Part shown: in pieces, positions 8,601 through 16,246 of the stretch
How positions within the stretch are numbered: position 1 is the stretch's first letter
How the letters are laid out: every line of letters begins with the position of its first letter
Assembly (NCBI GenBank): GCA_945952225.1
Contig: CAMFHP010000084.1
Span: forward strand, 1-37,866
Reading direction: 5' to 3'
DNA from: an uncultured Myxococcaceae bacterium
Lineage (GTDB): Bacteria > Myxococcota_A > Polyangia > Polyangiales > Ga0077539
DNA: 37,866 nucleotides
Notes under the pieces: generated by a model
What the model was told of the DNA's origin: nothing
Database searches by the model: none
What the model saw: only the letters and a program-made list of their open reading frames with translations
Translations under genes and position numbers: made by a program

Positions 8601-9394
8601 CGAAGCTGCCGCGCGGCGAGGGCGTTCTCGGCGTCACGGATCTCGCGCTCGCCGGGGAGGAACACCAGCACGTCGCCGTGGGGATCGAGGCCCACGACGT
8701 CGACCACCGCGTCGGCCACCGCGTCGGCGAGGTCGAGCTCCTCGGCGGGCGGCGCGTAGAGCACGTCGACGGGGTAGGTGCGTCCCTCGACTTCGATCAC
8801 GGGCGCGTTGCCGAAAAACGCTGAGAAACGCGACGTTTCGAGCGTCGCCGAGCTCACGATCACCTTCAGGTCGGGGCGCCGCGGGAGGATGCGGTGGATC
8901 CATCCGAGGAGGAAGTCGATGGTGAGGCTCCGCTCGTGGGCCTCGTCGATGATGAGCGTGTCGTAGCGGCGCAGCAGCGGATCGCTGTGGATCTCCGCGA
9001 GGAGCACGCCGTCGGTCATGAACTTGATCGCCGTGTGCTTCGCCGTGCGGTCTTCGAAGCGGATCTGGTAGCCCACCTCGGCGCCGAGGGGCGAGTCGAG
9101 CTCCTTCGCGACGCGGGTCGCGACGCTCGTGGCGGCGATGCGTCGGGGCTGGGTGACGCCGATGAGCCTGCGGTCGCCGCGGCCCATGGCGCGCACGATC
9201 TTGGGGAGCTGCGTGGTCTTGCCCGAGCCCGTGGCGCCCGCGACGATCACCACGGGGTGCGCGCGCACGGCGGCGGTGATGTCGGCCACGCGCGCCGTGA
9301 TCGGGAGCTCGGGCGGAAAGGTGATTTCGCGCGGCGCAGGGGGCGGAGGCGCGGCGGTCTTCGGGGCGTCGGACGCAGAAGGATCGGAGGGCAT
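5636..9394 (-). CDS. hrpA: ATP-dependent RNA helicase HrpA (DEAH box)
   Basis: This predicts 1252 residues, close to the usual roughly 1300 of bacterial HrpA. Motif I GATGSGKT is at 53-60, motif II DEAH at 150-153, motif III SSAT at 181-184, and motif VI reads QRKGRCGRV rather than the commoner QRxGRAGR. The HA2 and OB-fold region and the long C-terminal DUF3418-type extension typical of HrpA follow. The enzyme is a 3'-5' RNA helicase; in other bacteria it is linked to mRNA processing and to rescue of collided ribosomes. No clear Shine-Dalgarno sequence precedes the ATG. It follows the lipoprotein gene by 45 nt and precedes the caspase-like gene by 58 nt, so it may be in the same transcript, although no functional link to either is known. 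Confidence 0.97.
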   Translation of the reverse strand: MPSDPSASDAPKTAAPPPPAPREITFPPELPITARVADITAAVRAHPVVIVAGATGSGKTTQLPKIVRAMGRGDRRLIGVTQPRRIAATSVATRVAKELDSPLGAEVGYQIRFEDRTAKHTAIKFMTDGVLLAEIHSDPLLRRYDTLIIDEAHERSLTIDFLLGWIHRILPRRPDLKVIVSSATLETSRFSAFFGNAPVIEVEGRTYPVDVLYAPPAEELDLADAVADAVVDVVGLDPHGDVLVFLPGEREIRDAENALAARQLRNTAVQPLYARLSAAEQSRVFAPIAQRRVILATNVAETSLTIPGIVYVIDTGVARLSRYDARSGVTRLQIEAISKASADQRKGRCGRVRDGICVRLYDEPSFEARPAFTDPEIKRTGLAGVILRMKSLDLGDVETFPFLDPPQPRAISEGYKVLEELGALTPERALTSLGRQLARFPVDPRIARMILAGAERGCLDDVLVIAAALNLQDPRERPRELAQKADELHRRFRDDRSDFASLLKLWDFVREAERKGTSHLRRVCRDNFLSFLRVREWRELHRQLDEVVRELKLPVTRPAARTPTPEGEESPHDRALHTALLTGLLSKIGQWHTQHRIYQGGRETRFAIHPSSALAKRGAPWVMAFELVETAQLYARVVARIEPEWILDAAPHLVKRSHTDPHWSEKSARAVVRESATLFGVQLFRDRIVDYASVSPPQARLMFLDHALVRGEFKTRGRFQARNREVMERVAKLRDKARRSDMVVDDDALLNFFDQRVPLDIVNGKLFEAWRETAEAKNPDLLTLTVDDVLANDPDLRPKDYPDAITLHGVALPVTYRFDPTADDDGATVTVPLVLVPQIRAGELDWAIPAWHRERIASILARAPKAVRKSFGTLSEFAEVIASQLKPFDGPLRPALAKAAAALSGVAVDERDLELDAGVPFLRLYLRIVDEQGRVVAEGRNADELLERHGARARAAWKGTAAPPAWERRGVTAWDFGELPPFVVRRVGNVDVRTYPALLDRGVSVDLTLLESSPAAVTATRAGVRRLVMLATRGVVQTVIARIPSPLPHLDGSPLGRAEAETFRNTVLARIVDDAFGLDDDTLPRTRERFEQLVREGAPKLDPVSRRWADTLKAVAAELDRTVLALRNASKHPSGSAALKEMRAQLDALAPATLVETAPLTRLAHLPRYFKAIQVRLARAVDDPQKDANKYSPLAPLLATFVTKRAKAADAEAVDELRWMLEELRVSIFAPELTTPFSVSTTKVSAALNALR

Positions 9395-9439
9395 CGGCGG
9401 AGGGCGTGAGGGAGTATCACCGTTGCGCGGCGCGCTCCA

Positions 9440-10816
9440 TCACCGCACGGGGCGAACGGTCGGCGGGGCGAAACGGAGGGAGAGGAGTTCGCCCGCAGAC
9501 ACGCTCTGCCGCGTGCGCCCCAGTTCGACGAGTCGCGCGAGGGTCACGCGCACGCAGCCCACGGTCTCGGCGAGGAGCACGTCGGCGTCTTCGACGCACA
9601 CGGTGAAGGCATCGTCGCGCGCGACCACGATGCCCGGCGCCACGCCGCGCCACGTCGTGAGGAACACGTCTTCGCGCACGGCCGATCGCCACGGTCGCGC
9701 GCTCGTGCCGTCGCCGCGGTCGCGCTCGCGCGTCCATCGAAGGTCGGGGGCCGAGAAGTGGGTGTCGACGTCGTCCCACGGTCGGTGTGCGGCCTCGGCC
9801 GACGCGACGGACACGCCCACTTCGAAGAGCGGGGGCATCGTCACGTCGACGGTGAAGTCCGTCTCGCCCGTGACGGCGAGCGCGCGTCCATCGGGCCGCC
9901 GTGCCGCCCACGCGCCGCGCAGTCGGTGGGGCCCCGCGGCGAGCACCAGCGCAGACCACGGAACGAAGATCCTCCGCGTGAGGCGCTCGTAGCCCACGTC
10001 GTCGAGCACGGTCTCGGTGCGCGCGCTCGCGCGGCCGTCGGCGTCGCGCAGCCGCACCGCCGCGCCGTGTTCGTCGTAGAGCGTGAGCGCGAGGCGAAAC
10101 GCGCGCTGCGGACCCACGTCGCCCGGCGTGCGCACGGCGGCCACGGTGAAGCCCGTCGCACCTTCGCGCGCCCGCGTGTCGATCGCGCTCGATGTTGTGT
10201 TGAAGCGCACGGTGCCCTCGGGTTCCGGGGGCAGGAGCGTGACGGCCATGAGGCATCCGCGCTCGTCGAAGCGCACCGCAACACCCCGCGCGCGGTAGTG
10301 GTGCGGGAGCCACGCGACGGGGCGCAGCACACGCTCGTCGGGCGGACCGAGCCGGTCGAACACCGCGCGGACGTCCATCGAGAAGGTGAGCCCCTCGGGG
10401 AGCACGCCGTTCCACGCGCGATGACGGTCGGCGACGAGCCACACCTCACGCACGCGGGCTTCGTCGTCGGGGTCCGTGCGCCACTCGACACCCGCGCCGT
10501 CGAAGCGCTCGCGGCGTTCGCCGTCTTCATCCTCGCTTCGCGCGTCACCGAGTTGAGTGCGCCATCGCGCGGCCTCGTCGCCGTGGGCGCTCGCACCGAG
10601 GAGCGCGCGCATCGTGTCGGCGCGCACGTCCCCCGTCGCCTCGGGACGCATGCATTCGGAGAAGCGAGGCGGGGGCGGAGCGGTGACGGTCGCCTCCGCG
10701 GTGACCGGTGACGGATCGGTCATCGCGGGCAGCGGCGGAATGCACGCCCCGAGCGCGATCGGCAAGACGAGGACGACGGGTGGACGTGCACGGCGACGCG
10801 GAGGAAGGAAGGTCAT
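9440..10816 (-). CDS. putative lipoprotein of unknown function
   Basis: This predicts 458 residues. The start MTFLPPRRRARPP followed by a hydrophobic run and the lipobox LGAC (cysteine 25) is a clear type II signal peptide, so the product should be lipid-anchored in the envelope. An in-frame ATG at 10837 would add seven residues. I do not recognise the mature domain. It has a segment beginning FSMDVRAVFDRLGPPDE, then a hydrophobic strand pair GVAVRFDERGCLMAVTLLP, then a beta-rich second half with VPWSALVLAAGPHRLRGAW that reads like an Ig-type or other beta sandwich. It is divergent from the WD40-like gene with 93 nt between the start codons, and is the first gene of the six-gene minus-strand run. 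A much longer open frame continues upstream to 13765 but is antisense to two real genes. Confidence 0.8.
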   Translation of the reverse strand: MTFLPPRRRARPPVVLVLPIALGACIPPLPAMTDPSPVTAEATVTAPPPPRFSECMRPEATGDVRADTMRALLGASAHGDEAARWRTQLGDARSEDEDGERRERFDGAGVEWRTDPDDEARVREVWLVADRHRAWNGVLPEGLTFSMDVRAVFDRLGPPDERVLRPVAWLPHHYRARGVAVRFDERGCLMAVTLLPPEPEGTVRFNTTSSAIDTRAREGATGFTVAAVRTPGDVGPQRAFRLALTLYDEHGAAVRLRDADGRASARTETVLDDVGYERLTRRIFVPWSALVLAAGPHRLRGAWAARRPDGRALAVTGETDFTVDVTMPPLFEVGVSVASAEAAHRPWDDVDTHFSAPDLRWTRERDRGDGTSARPWRSAVREDVFLTTWRGVAPGIVVARDDAFTVCVEDADVLLAETVGCVRVTLARLVELGRTRQSVSAGELLSLRFAPPTVRPVR

Positions 10817-10909
10817 CGCAGCGGGTGCGAGTGTCATCGCGTGGCGCGCGTTGTCGAGCGGCGACAGCGGTTGCCGGGCGTCGCGGGTGTTTGCGATGCT
10901 CCGCGCACG

Positions 10910-12847
10910 ATGAAGCTTCGCGGACGCAACGGGCGCATGATTCTCAAGGGGCTCAAGGGACAGATTCCGTCGAGCGCGGTCGATGGAGAGCTCGTGGTGG
11001 CGGTCGACTGGCGCGGCGCGCTCGTGGCGTGGCAGCTCTGGAACGCGACGCCCCTGCGCACCGTGGCGAAGGCCCACGCGGGACGCGCGAACGCGGTGGT
11101 GCTCGGCGCGACGTGGGTCGCGACGACGGGCTGGGATGGTGCCGTGCGCCTCTGGGATCGCGAGACCTTCGCGCCCCTCGGCGAGTGGGTGATGCCCGAT
11201 GAAATTCCCCACGGCGGCATCTGGAAGCTCTCGCTCCACGACGACGTGCTCGACGCCTGCCTCGATGTGGATCAGGCATGGCGCTTTCCGCTCGTCGACG
11301 GTGTTCCTTCGCTGAGCGCGGCCACGTACGTGGAGTCCACGGAGCGACGCGCGGGGCTTCACGTGCGCGTGCGCTACGGCGCGCAGAACGCCACCACGTT
11401 CACGGTGTGCGAGGGCGACACGGTGCGCACCACGATCGAGCTCGGCGTGCAGGCCAACGAGCCCGTGCTCTCGCACGACGGCACGCGCCTCTGGGCGGTG
11501 GTCTACGGCACGCGCGACTTCAGCGGCGGAAACACCACGCTGCGCGAGTACGCGATCGATGGCGCGCTGCTGCGCGACGTGGCCCTCCCCACGCAGGACG
11601 GCTGCCGCACGCTGCTCTACGGGCTCTCGCCCGATGGAACGCTGCTCCTCGGGGCCACCATCGACCGGCTGCGTCTGTGGGACGTGGCCACGCTCGCGGA
11701 GCTCGTGCCCGAAGACTGGCGGCACACGCAGCTCATCAGCGGCGCGCACTTCACCGACGGCGGCGAAGGCATCGTGAGCGCAGGCTGGGACGCCACGCTC
11801 CGTCAGTGGGACCTGCGCGAGATCCTCGCAGCGCGCCCCGCGGCGCCTGCGGTGGCGCCCGCGGTCGAAGCGCCGAAACCCGCTGCAAACAAGGACGATG
11901 CGCACGCCGAGGCCCCCGCGCCCGAGGGCGTGACCGACGGCGACGCGCTCTACGACCTTGGCTACTACCGCGCGGCCATCGCGGCCTATGCGAGCGCGCC
12001 CGCGCACACTCCCGATGAGATCGCGGGGCGATGCATCGACCGCGCGGCGTGTCACCTCAAGCTCGGCGAAGAGATGGACGCGTGGAACCTCCGCTGCGAG
12101 GCGGGCAACGCGCGGCATCACAGCGGCAGCGAGTTCAACCACTACGCGTGGGCGCAGCTCCAGGCGGGCCATGTGAAGAAGGCGCTGCGACTCGTGGAGA
12201 CGGCCATGGAGTGGCGCCTCGACCGCGCGGAGTTTCGCAACCTCGGCGACACCTGGGCCCGATGCCTCGACGTGCTCGGACCGCGCGAGACCTTCCTCGT
12301 GGCGCTCGACGCGCTCGACGCGATGTACGGCGCGCATGGCGACACCAACGACCTCCTCGACCGCGAGCGCGCAGCCGTCGATGCCTACGCCGCGCAGGAG
12401 CCCACCGACGCCACGCGAGCCCTCGTGGCACGGGTGTTCGCCTACGCCTCGTACGGGTGGAGCGCGGTGAACGCATACGGCCTCACGCTGCTGCGCCGCT
12501 CGTCGGCGTGGGCGCCGACGGTGGTGGAGGGCCTCGCCCTCGCGCCGATGGACTGGCAGCCGCGGGACCTCTACGCGGGCCTCGACGAGACGCACGGACG
12601 CGTCGCGCTGTCGTCGCGGCTTCAGCGATGGGCCGACGTGCGCATCCGTGAGGAGGGCGGCAAGGTCGCGCTGCGCGAGCTGTTCCGCGCGACGATCGAA
12701 GACGGGGTGATCAGCGCGGCCCACGCGAAGGCCCTGCGCAGCGCGAACGGACGCAAGCGGCACCGCTTCCGCGACTGCTTCGACGGCTTCGCCTCGGCGC
12801 CGGTACTCGTCGAGCGCTTGTCGTTCCTCGTCGACGCGCTGGGCTGA
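10910..12847 (+). CDS. WD40-repeat protein with C-terminal TPR-like region
   Basis: This predicts 645 residues with no signal peptide. The N-terminal half (about 10-310) holds WD40-type blades; the clearest are ATTGWDGAVRLWDRETF, GATIDRLRLWDVATL and SAGWDATLRQWDLREI. Fewer than seven are obvious by eye, so several blades are degenerate. An Ala/Pro linker (about 312-350) leads to a helical half with TPR-like units (ALYDLGYYRAAIAAY, then CIDRAACHLKLGEEMDAW, then HYAWAQLQAGHVKKALRLVETAMEWR). These folds bind proteins, so this is probably a scaffold. The ATG at 10910 starts the first strand; an upstream in-frame start at 10841 would overlap the divergent promoter region. The kinase gene follows after 33 nt, suggesting co-transcription and a possible adaptor role for that kinase (inference). 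Confidence 0.85.
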   Translation: MKLRGRNGRMILKGLKGQIPSSAVDGELVVAVDWRGALVAWQLWNATPLRTVAKAHAGRANAVVLGATWVATTGWDGAVRLWDRETFAPLGEWVMPDEIPHGGIWKLSLHDDVLDACLDVDQAWRFPLVDGVPSLSAATYVESTERRAGLHVRVRYGAQNATTFTVCEGDTVRTTIELGVQANEPVLSHDGTRLWAVVYGTRDFSGGNTTLREYAIDGALLRDVALPTQDGCRTLLYGLSPDGTLLLGATIDRLRLWDVATLAELVPEDWRHTQLISGAHFTDGGEGIVSAGWDATLRQWDLREILAARPAAPAVAPAVEAPKPAANKDDAHAEAPAPEGVTDGDALYDLGYYRAAIAAYASAPAHTPDEIAGRCIDRAACHLKLGEEMDAWNLRCEAGNARHHSGSEFNHYAWAQLQAGHVKKALRLVETAMEWRLDRAEFRNLGDTWARCLDVLGPRETFLVALDALDAMYGAHGDTNDLLDRERAAVDAYAAQEPTDATRALVARVFAYASYGWSAVNAYGLTLLRRSSAWAPTVVEGLALAPMDWQPRDLYAGLDETHGRVALSSRLQRWADVRIREEGGKVALRELFRATIEDGVISAAHAKALRSANGRKRHRFRDCFDGFASAPVLVERLSFLVDALG

Positions 12848-12880
12848 GCAGCAGTCCCTTCCCGGAGCCCCTTCGCGCGC

Positions 12881-13783
12881 ATGAGCGACCTTCCTCGCAC
12901 GCTCGGTCCGTACCGTCTGCTCCGCCGCCTCGGGCACGGAGGGCTCGGCGAGGTGTTTCTCGCGATGGCCCATGGCGCGAGCGGTTTCGAGAAGCACGTC
13001 GCGATCAAGACCCTGCTCCCCGAACACCAGGGCGACGGAGAGTTCGAACGGCTGCTCATCGACGAGGCCCGTCGCGCCGCGGCGTTCTCGCACCGCAACC
13101 TCGTGGGCGTTCACGAGCTCGGACTCGCGCGCGGCACCTACTACGTGCGCATGGACTGGGTCGACGGCGCCGACCTCGCGTCGCTGCTCACGGAAGGTCC
13201 ACTGCGCGCGCCGCTCGCGCTGCTCGTCGCGGGGTGCGTGGCCGATGCGCTGGCGTACCTCCACGACGCGCGCGACGACGCGGGGCGACCGCTCGGGCTC
13301 GTGCACCGCGACGTGAGCCCGTCGAACATCCTCCTGTCGCGGGCGGGCGACGTGAAGCTCGGCGACTTCGGCATCGCGAAGGCCACGCTCCTCGCCGAGG
13401 CCACGCGGGGCGGCGTGCGCAAGGGCAAGGTCGCGTACATGTCTCCCGAGCAGGTCACCGGCGCGGCGCTGACGGGTGCGAGCGATCAGTTCGCGCTCGG
13501 CACCGTGCTCCACGAGATGCTCCTCGGTCGCAGGCCGTGGGACGCCGACTCGCCCCTCGACACGCTGGAGCGCATTCGCGCGTGCGCGCCGCCCGACCTC
13601 ACGGCCCTCGACACCGACCTCGCGGCCCTCGTCGGACGCTGCCTCGCGCGCGATCCCCGCGACCGCTTCGCCGACCTGCGCGCCCTCTCGCGCGCCCTCG
13701 CCACCGCGCGCCGAACGCGCGCGCCGGTCTCGTACGACGACCTCGCCGCGCAGGTGCAGCGGCACCTCGACGCGCGGCGCTGA
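12881..13783 (+). CDS. soluble Ser/Thr protein kinase
   Basis: This predicts 300 residues that are almost entirely a kinase domain. It has a glycine loop LGHGGLGEV (18-26), a VAIK lysine (K43), HRDVSPSNIL (142-151), DFG (162-164) and AYMSPEQ (185-191). HRDVSPSN in place of HRDLKPEN is the variant typical of many myxobacterial kinases and keeps the catalytic aspartate and the metal-binding asparagine, so activity is expected. There is no membrane helix or sensory domain, so localisation and control must come from partners. It lies between the WD40 protein (33 nt upstream) and a tail-anchored pseudokinase (64 nt downstream). A kinase next to a pseudokinase suggests the latter is an allosteric or membrane-recruiting partner (inference). 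Confidence 0.94.
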   Translation: MSDLPRTLGPYRLLRRLGHGGLGEVFLAMAHGASGFEKHVAIKTLLPEHQGDGEFERLLIDEARRAAAFSHRNLVGVHELGLARGTYYVRMDWVDGADLASLLTEGPLRAPLALLVAGCVADALAYLHDARDDAGRPLGLVHRDVSPSNILLSRAGDVKLGDFGIAKATLLAEATRGGVRKGKVAYMSPEQVTGAALTGASDQFALGTVLHEMLLGRRPWDADSPLDTLERIRACAPPDLTALDTDLAALVGRCLARDPRDRFADLRALSRALATARRTRAPVSYDDLAAQVQRHLDARR

Positions 13784-13847
13784 CGGCCACGCATCATGCT
13801 CTCCGTTGTGGCCCGCGAGGGGCGCGTGGGATGATGCCGCTCCCTCC

Positions 13848-15932
13848 GTGACACGACGCGAATCACCCGCCCGCGCAGGGGCCCTGCTCGACGGCTACGC
13901 GCTCGTCGCCCGCCGCAGCGACCAGGGGCTCGGCGACACCTGGCTCGCCCAGCGCCCCCACGCCGACGACGAGTGCATCGTGAAGTTCGTGGGTCCCGCG
14001 CTCGGCGAAGGACTCACCGCCGAGCTCCCGCCGCGCTTCAGCGACACGCTCCGCAAGGCCGCGGGGGCGAGCTCTCCGGGCCTCGTGGCGCTGCGCCGCT
14101 GGGGCGTGCACGAGGGCTGGATCTACGTGATGACCGAGGCCGTCGAGGCGCGCTCGCTCGACGACTGGCTTCAGGGGCTCCGCGACGCGAACCGTCGCGC
14201 GCCGCCGAGCGTGGCGCTGGCGCTCTTCGACACCCTCTGCGGCGCCGTGCAGAGCGCGCACCGACAGGGCGTCGTTCACCACGCGCTCTCGCCGCGGAGC
14301 GTGTTGCTCCACGCGCTCTCGCCGGGGCTCTACCACGGCTGGATCCTCGACCTGGGCCTCGCGCCGTGGATCACCGCGGCCGCGAAGGTCTCTGCGATCG
14401 ACGCGCCCTCGCTCCATCACCTCGCGCCCGAGCAGCTCGACGCGAAGGGCGTCGCCGACGCGCGCGCCGACGTGTTCGCCCTCGCGCTCCTGCTGGTGGA
14501 GCTCCTGACGCTCACGGTCACGCCGGGCAGCGTCTCGCGCGAGCCGCTGGGGCTCGTGGTGAAGCGCGAGCACGCGCAGCTCGCGGGCCACCTCGCGAAG
14601 CTCCGCGACGACGTGCCCGCCGACTTCTGGCACGCGGTGGTCGACGCGCTGCACCCCGACCCCGCGCGACGCCCCGACAGCGCGCAGGCCTTGAAATCAC
14701 GGGTTCGCACCGCCGCGCAGCGCGCCGCGCTCTGGTCCGACGTGCCCGATGCGATGCCCGAGCCGCCGACGCCACGACGCATCACGGGCGATGGCGACGG
14801 ACCCTCTCAGGTGCGCGCGTGGGCGAGTCTTCCCGAGGGGTGGCAGCAGCCCGAGCGCCTCGCGCCGACCGCCTCGCCCGATGCGCTGAAGAGCATGCTC
14901 TCCGTGGCCGCGCGACGACGGCGCGCGAGCCAGTACACGGGCTCGATGCCCGCGCTCACGCCCCCGACGGCGCCGGCGCCGCGCGAAGATTCGGTGATGA
15001 CCGCGCCCTCGCCGTGGAGCCCTCCGCCGCCGCGCGAAGACTCGGTGATGACCGCGCCCTCGCCGTGGAGCCCGCCGCCCTCGCAGGCCCCGCGTCGTGA
15101 CGCGCCGACCGCTCCGACGCCGTGGTCCTTCGCCGACGACGCGCAGAGTGATTCGACGGTGCGCAGCCCCGCCCTCGCCGCCCCCGCTCGCGCCATCGAG
15201 CCCCTCGCCCACGACGACGAGGGAACGGTGCGCCGTACGTCACTCCCGACGCCCGCGCCCGACTACAACCCCGACGCGACGATGCTCCCCGACCAGGCGT
15301 GGTACGGCCGCCCCTCGCGCCCGACGGCGCCGCCGCAACCCGAGGCGCCGCGGGGACGCTCGCTGCGCATGACCCTCGGCGTCGGCGACGTCGTGCACTC
15401 GTCCTTCGCCGCCGAGGCCGCCCCCTCGACGGACACGATCATCCCCGGCACCGCGCGCGGCTCGCGTCCGTCGCCGGTGCCGGAGCATCCGGGCAACGCG
15501 GCGCGCGGTGGGCCCGACCTCTTCGACGTCGATGCGACGATCCGTCCGTCACGCGTGGGTCCCATCGTCGAGACCGTCGACGTGGGCGTGATCGCGACGC
15601 CGCTCGCGAGCGCGGGGCCCGTGCGTCCGGTGCCGGGCGATGCCGCGCGGGTGTTGCCGCCGCCGCGTCCGCTGACCATGCCGCCCGCGTCGCGTCCGCC
15701 CATGACGCCGATGCCCTGGACGCCCGCACCGCTCGATGCGACCGCGCCTGCGCCCACGCAGCCCGCCGCGTGGAACCACGTGCCCCCTGCGCCCCCGACC
15801 TTCGTGCTCGCGCCGACGCCCGCACCGTCGCGCCCCCGCGCCACGCGCAAGATCGTGGTCATGGCAATCGCAATCGTCGTCGTCGCCGCTGCGGTCGCGG
15901 CCGCCCTCCTCGTGCTCACCGCATCGGGCTGA
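13848..15932 (+). CDS. tail-anchored pseudokinase with Pro-rich linker
   Basis: This predicts 694 residues. Residues about 14-290 keep the Hanks-kinase layout but have lost catalysis. The ATP-lysine (VKF, K46) remains, whereas HRDLKPxN has become HHALSPRS (144-151), removing the catalytic aspartate, the following lysine and the metal-binding asparagine. DFG is DLG (168-170) and the glycine loop is poor. LAPEQ and ARADVFALALLLVELL are kept, so the fold looks intact. A long Pro/Ala/Thr-rich linker (about 310-665), with a 17-residue tandem repeat, leads to one hydrophobic helix at the very C terminus (667-694), so the protein is tail-anchored with the kinase fold in the cytoplasm. The GTG at 13848 is the first in-frame start after the preceding kinase gene that leaves the fold complete; no strong ribosome site is visible. 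Confidence 0.85.
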   Translation: MTRRESPARAGALLDGYALVARRSDQGLGDTWLAQRPHADDECIVKFVGPALGEGLTAELPPRFSDTLRKAAGASSPGLVALRRWGVHEGWIYVMTEAVEARSLDDWLQGLRDANRRAPPSVALALFDTLCGAVQSAHRQGVVHHALSPRSVLLHALSPGLYHGWILDLGLAPWITAAAKVSAIDAPSLHHLAPEQLDAKGVADARADVFALALLLVELLTLTVTPGSVSREPLGLVVKREHAQLAGHLAKLRDDVPADFWHAVVDALHPDPARRPDSAQALKSRVRTAAQRAALWSDVPDAMPEPPTPRRITGDGDGPSQVRAWASLPEGWQQPERLAPTASPDALKSMLSVAARRRRASQYTGSMPALTPPTAPAPREDSVMTAPSPWSPPPPREDSVMTAPSPWSPPPSQAPRRDAPTAPTPWSFADDAQSDSTVRSPALAAPARAIEPLAHDDEGTVRRTSLPTPAPDYNPDATMLPDQAWYGRPSRPTAPPQPEAPRGRSLRMTLGVGDVVHSSFAAEAAPSTDTIIPGTARGSRPSPVPEHPGNAARGGPDLFDVDATIRPSRVGPIVETVDVGVIATPLASAGPVRPVPGDAARVLPPPRPLTMPPASRPPMTPMPWTPAPLDATAPAPTQPAAWNHVPPAPPTFVLAPTPAPSRPRATRKIVVMAIAIVVVAAAVAAALLVLTASG
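14979..15080 (+). repeat. 51-nt tandem repeat in the pseudokinase linker
   Basis: Two head-to-tail copies (14979-15029 and 15030-15080) encode the 17-residue unit PREDSVMTAPSPWSPPP and differ by very few silent changes. A degenerate third copy (PRRDAPTAPTPWS) follows at about 15090. The unit carries a Ser/Thr-rich acidic motif that a partner kinase could phosphorylate (inference). Confidence 0.85.
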
Positions 15933-16246
15933 AATTGCGCAGGATTCGCACGACGCTGCGGCGTGTGAAGTCCTCTGTCGAAGCCTCGCGCGCACCGCGG
16001 CAGGCGGTCACAACCGTCGCGGTGAAAGTTCACAGAGCGCGCTGCTGAAACCGCCAGAAAGTTGCCTCCGAGGTCCGATTCGTGGCTTGAGCCGCGATTT
16101 CGTCGGGTGCTACGGAGGGGTCGCACATCGCGCATTTCCAGATTCCCGTCGGGCGCCTCGTTGGCGCGGCGGGGCTTCGAAGGGGATGCGCCCGTACACG
16201 CGACGTCGTCCGCACAGCGGGGGGCGAACGGAAAGGTCTTGTCTCG
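15933..16246. other. intergenic region, no gene found (314 nt)
   Basis: This lies between the pseudokinase stop and the start of the pectate-lyase-like lipoprotein. No frame has coding character, no tRNA-like fold is apparent, and no hairpin with a T-tract was found. The 3' end has GGAAAGG (16230-16236), a ribosome site 10 nt before the lipoprotein ATG. The promoter of that gene must lie here, but no convincing -35/-10 or -24/-12 pair is visible. Confidence 0.6.

Noticed and set aside
9440-13765. 1441-residue open frame on the minus strand
   Set aside because: Only the part below 10816 is a gene. The rest is antisense to the WD40 and kinase genes, with the His/Arg/Glu-rich composition of a GC-rich shadow frame.
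16082-16120. Possible sigma54 promoter around TGGCTTGAGCCGCGATT before the lyase gene
   Set aside because: The GG to GC spacing does not fit the -24/-12 rule.
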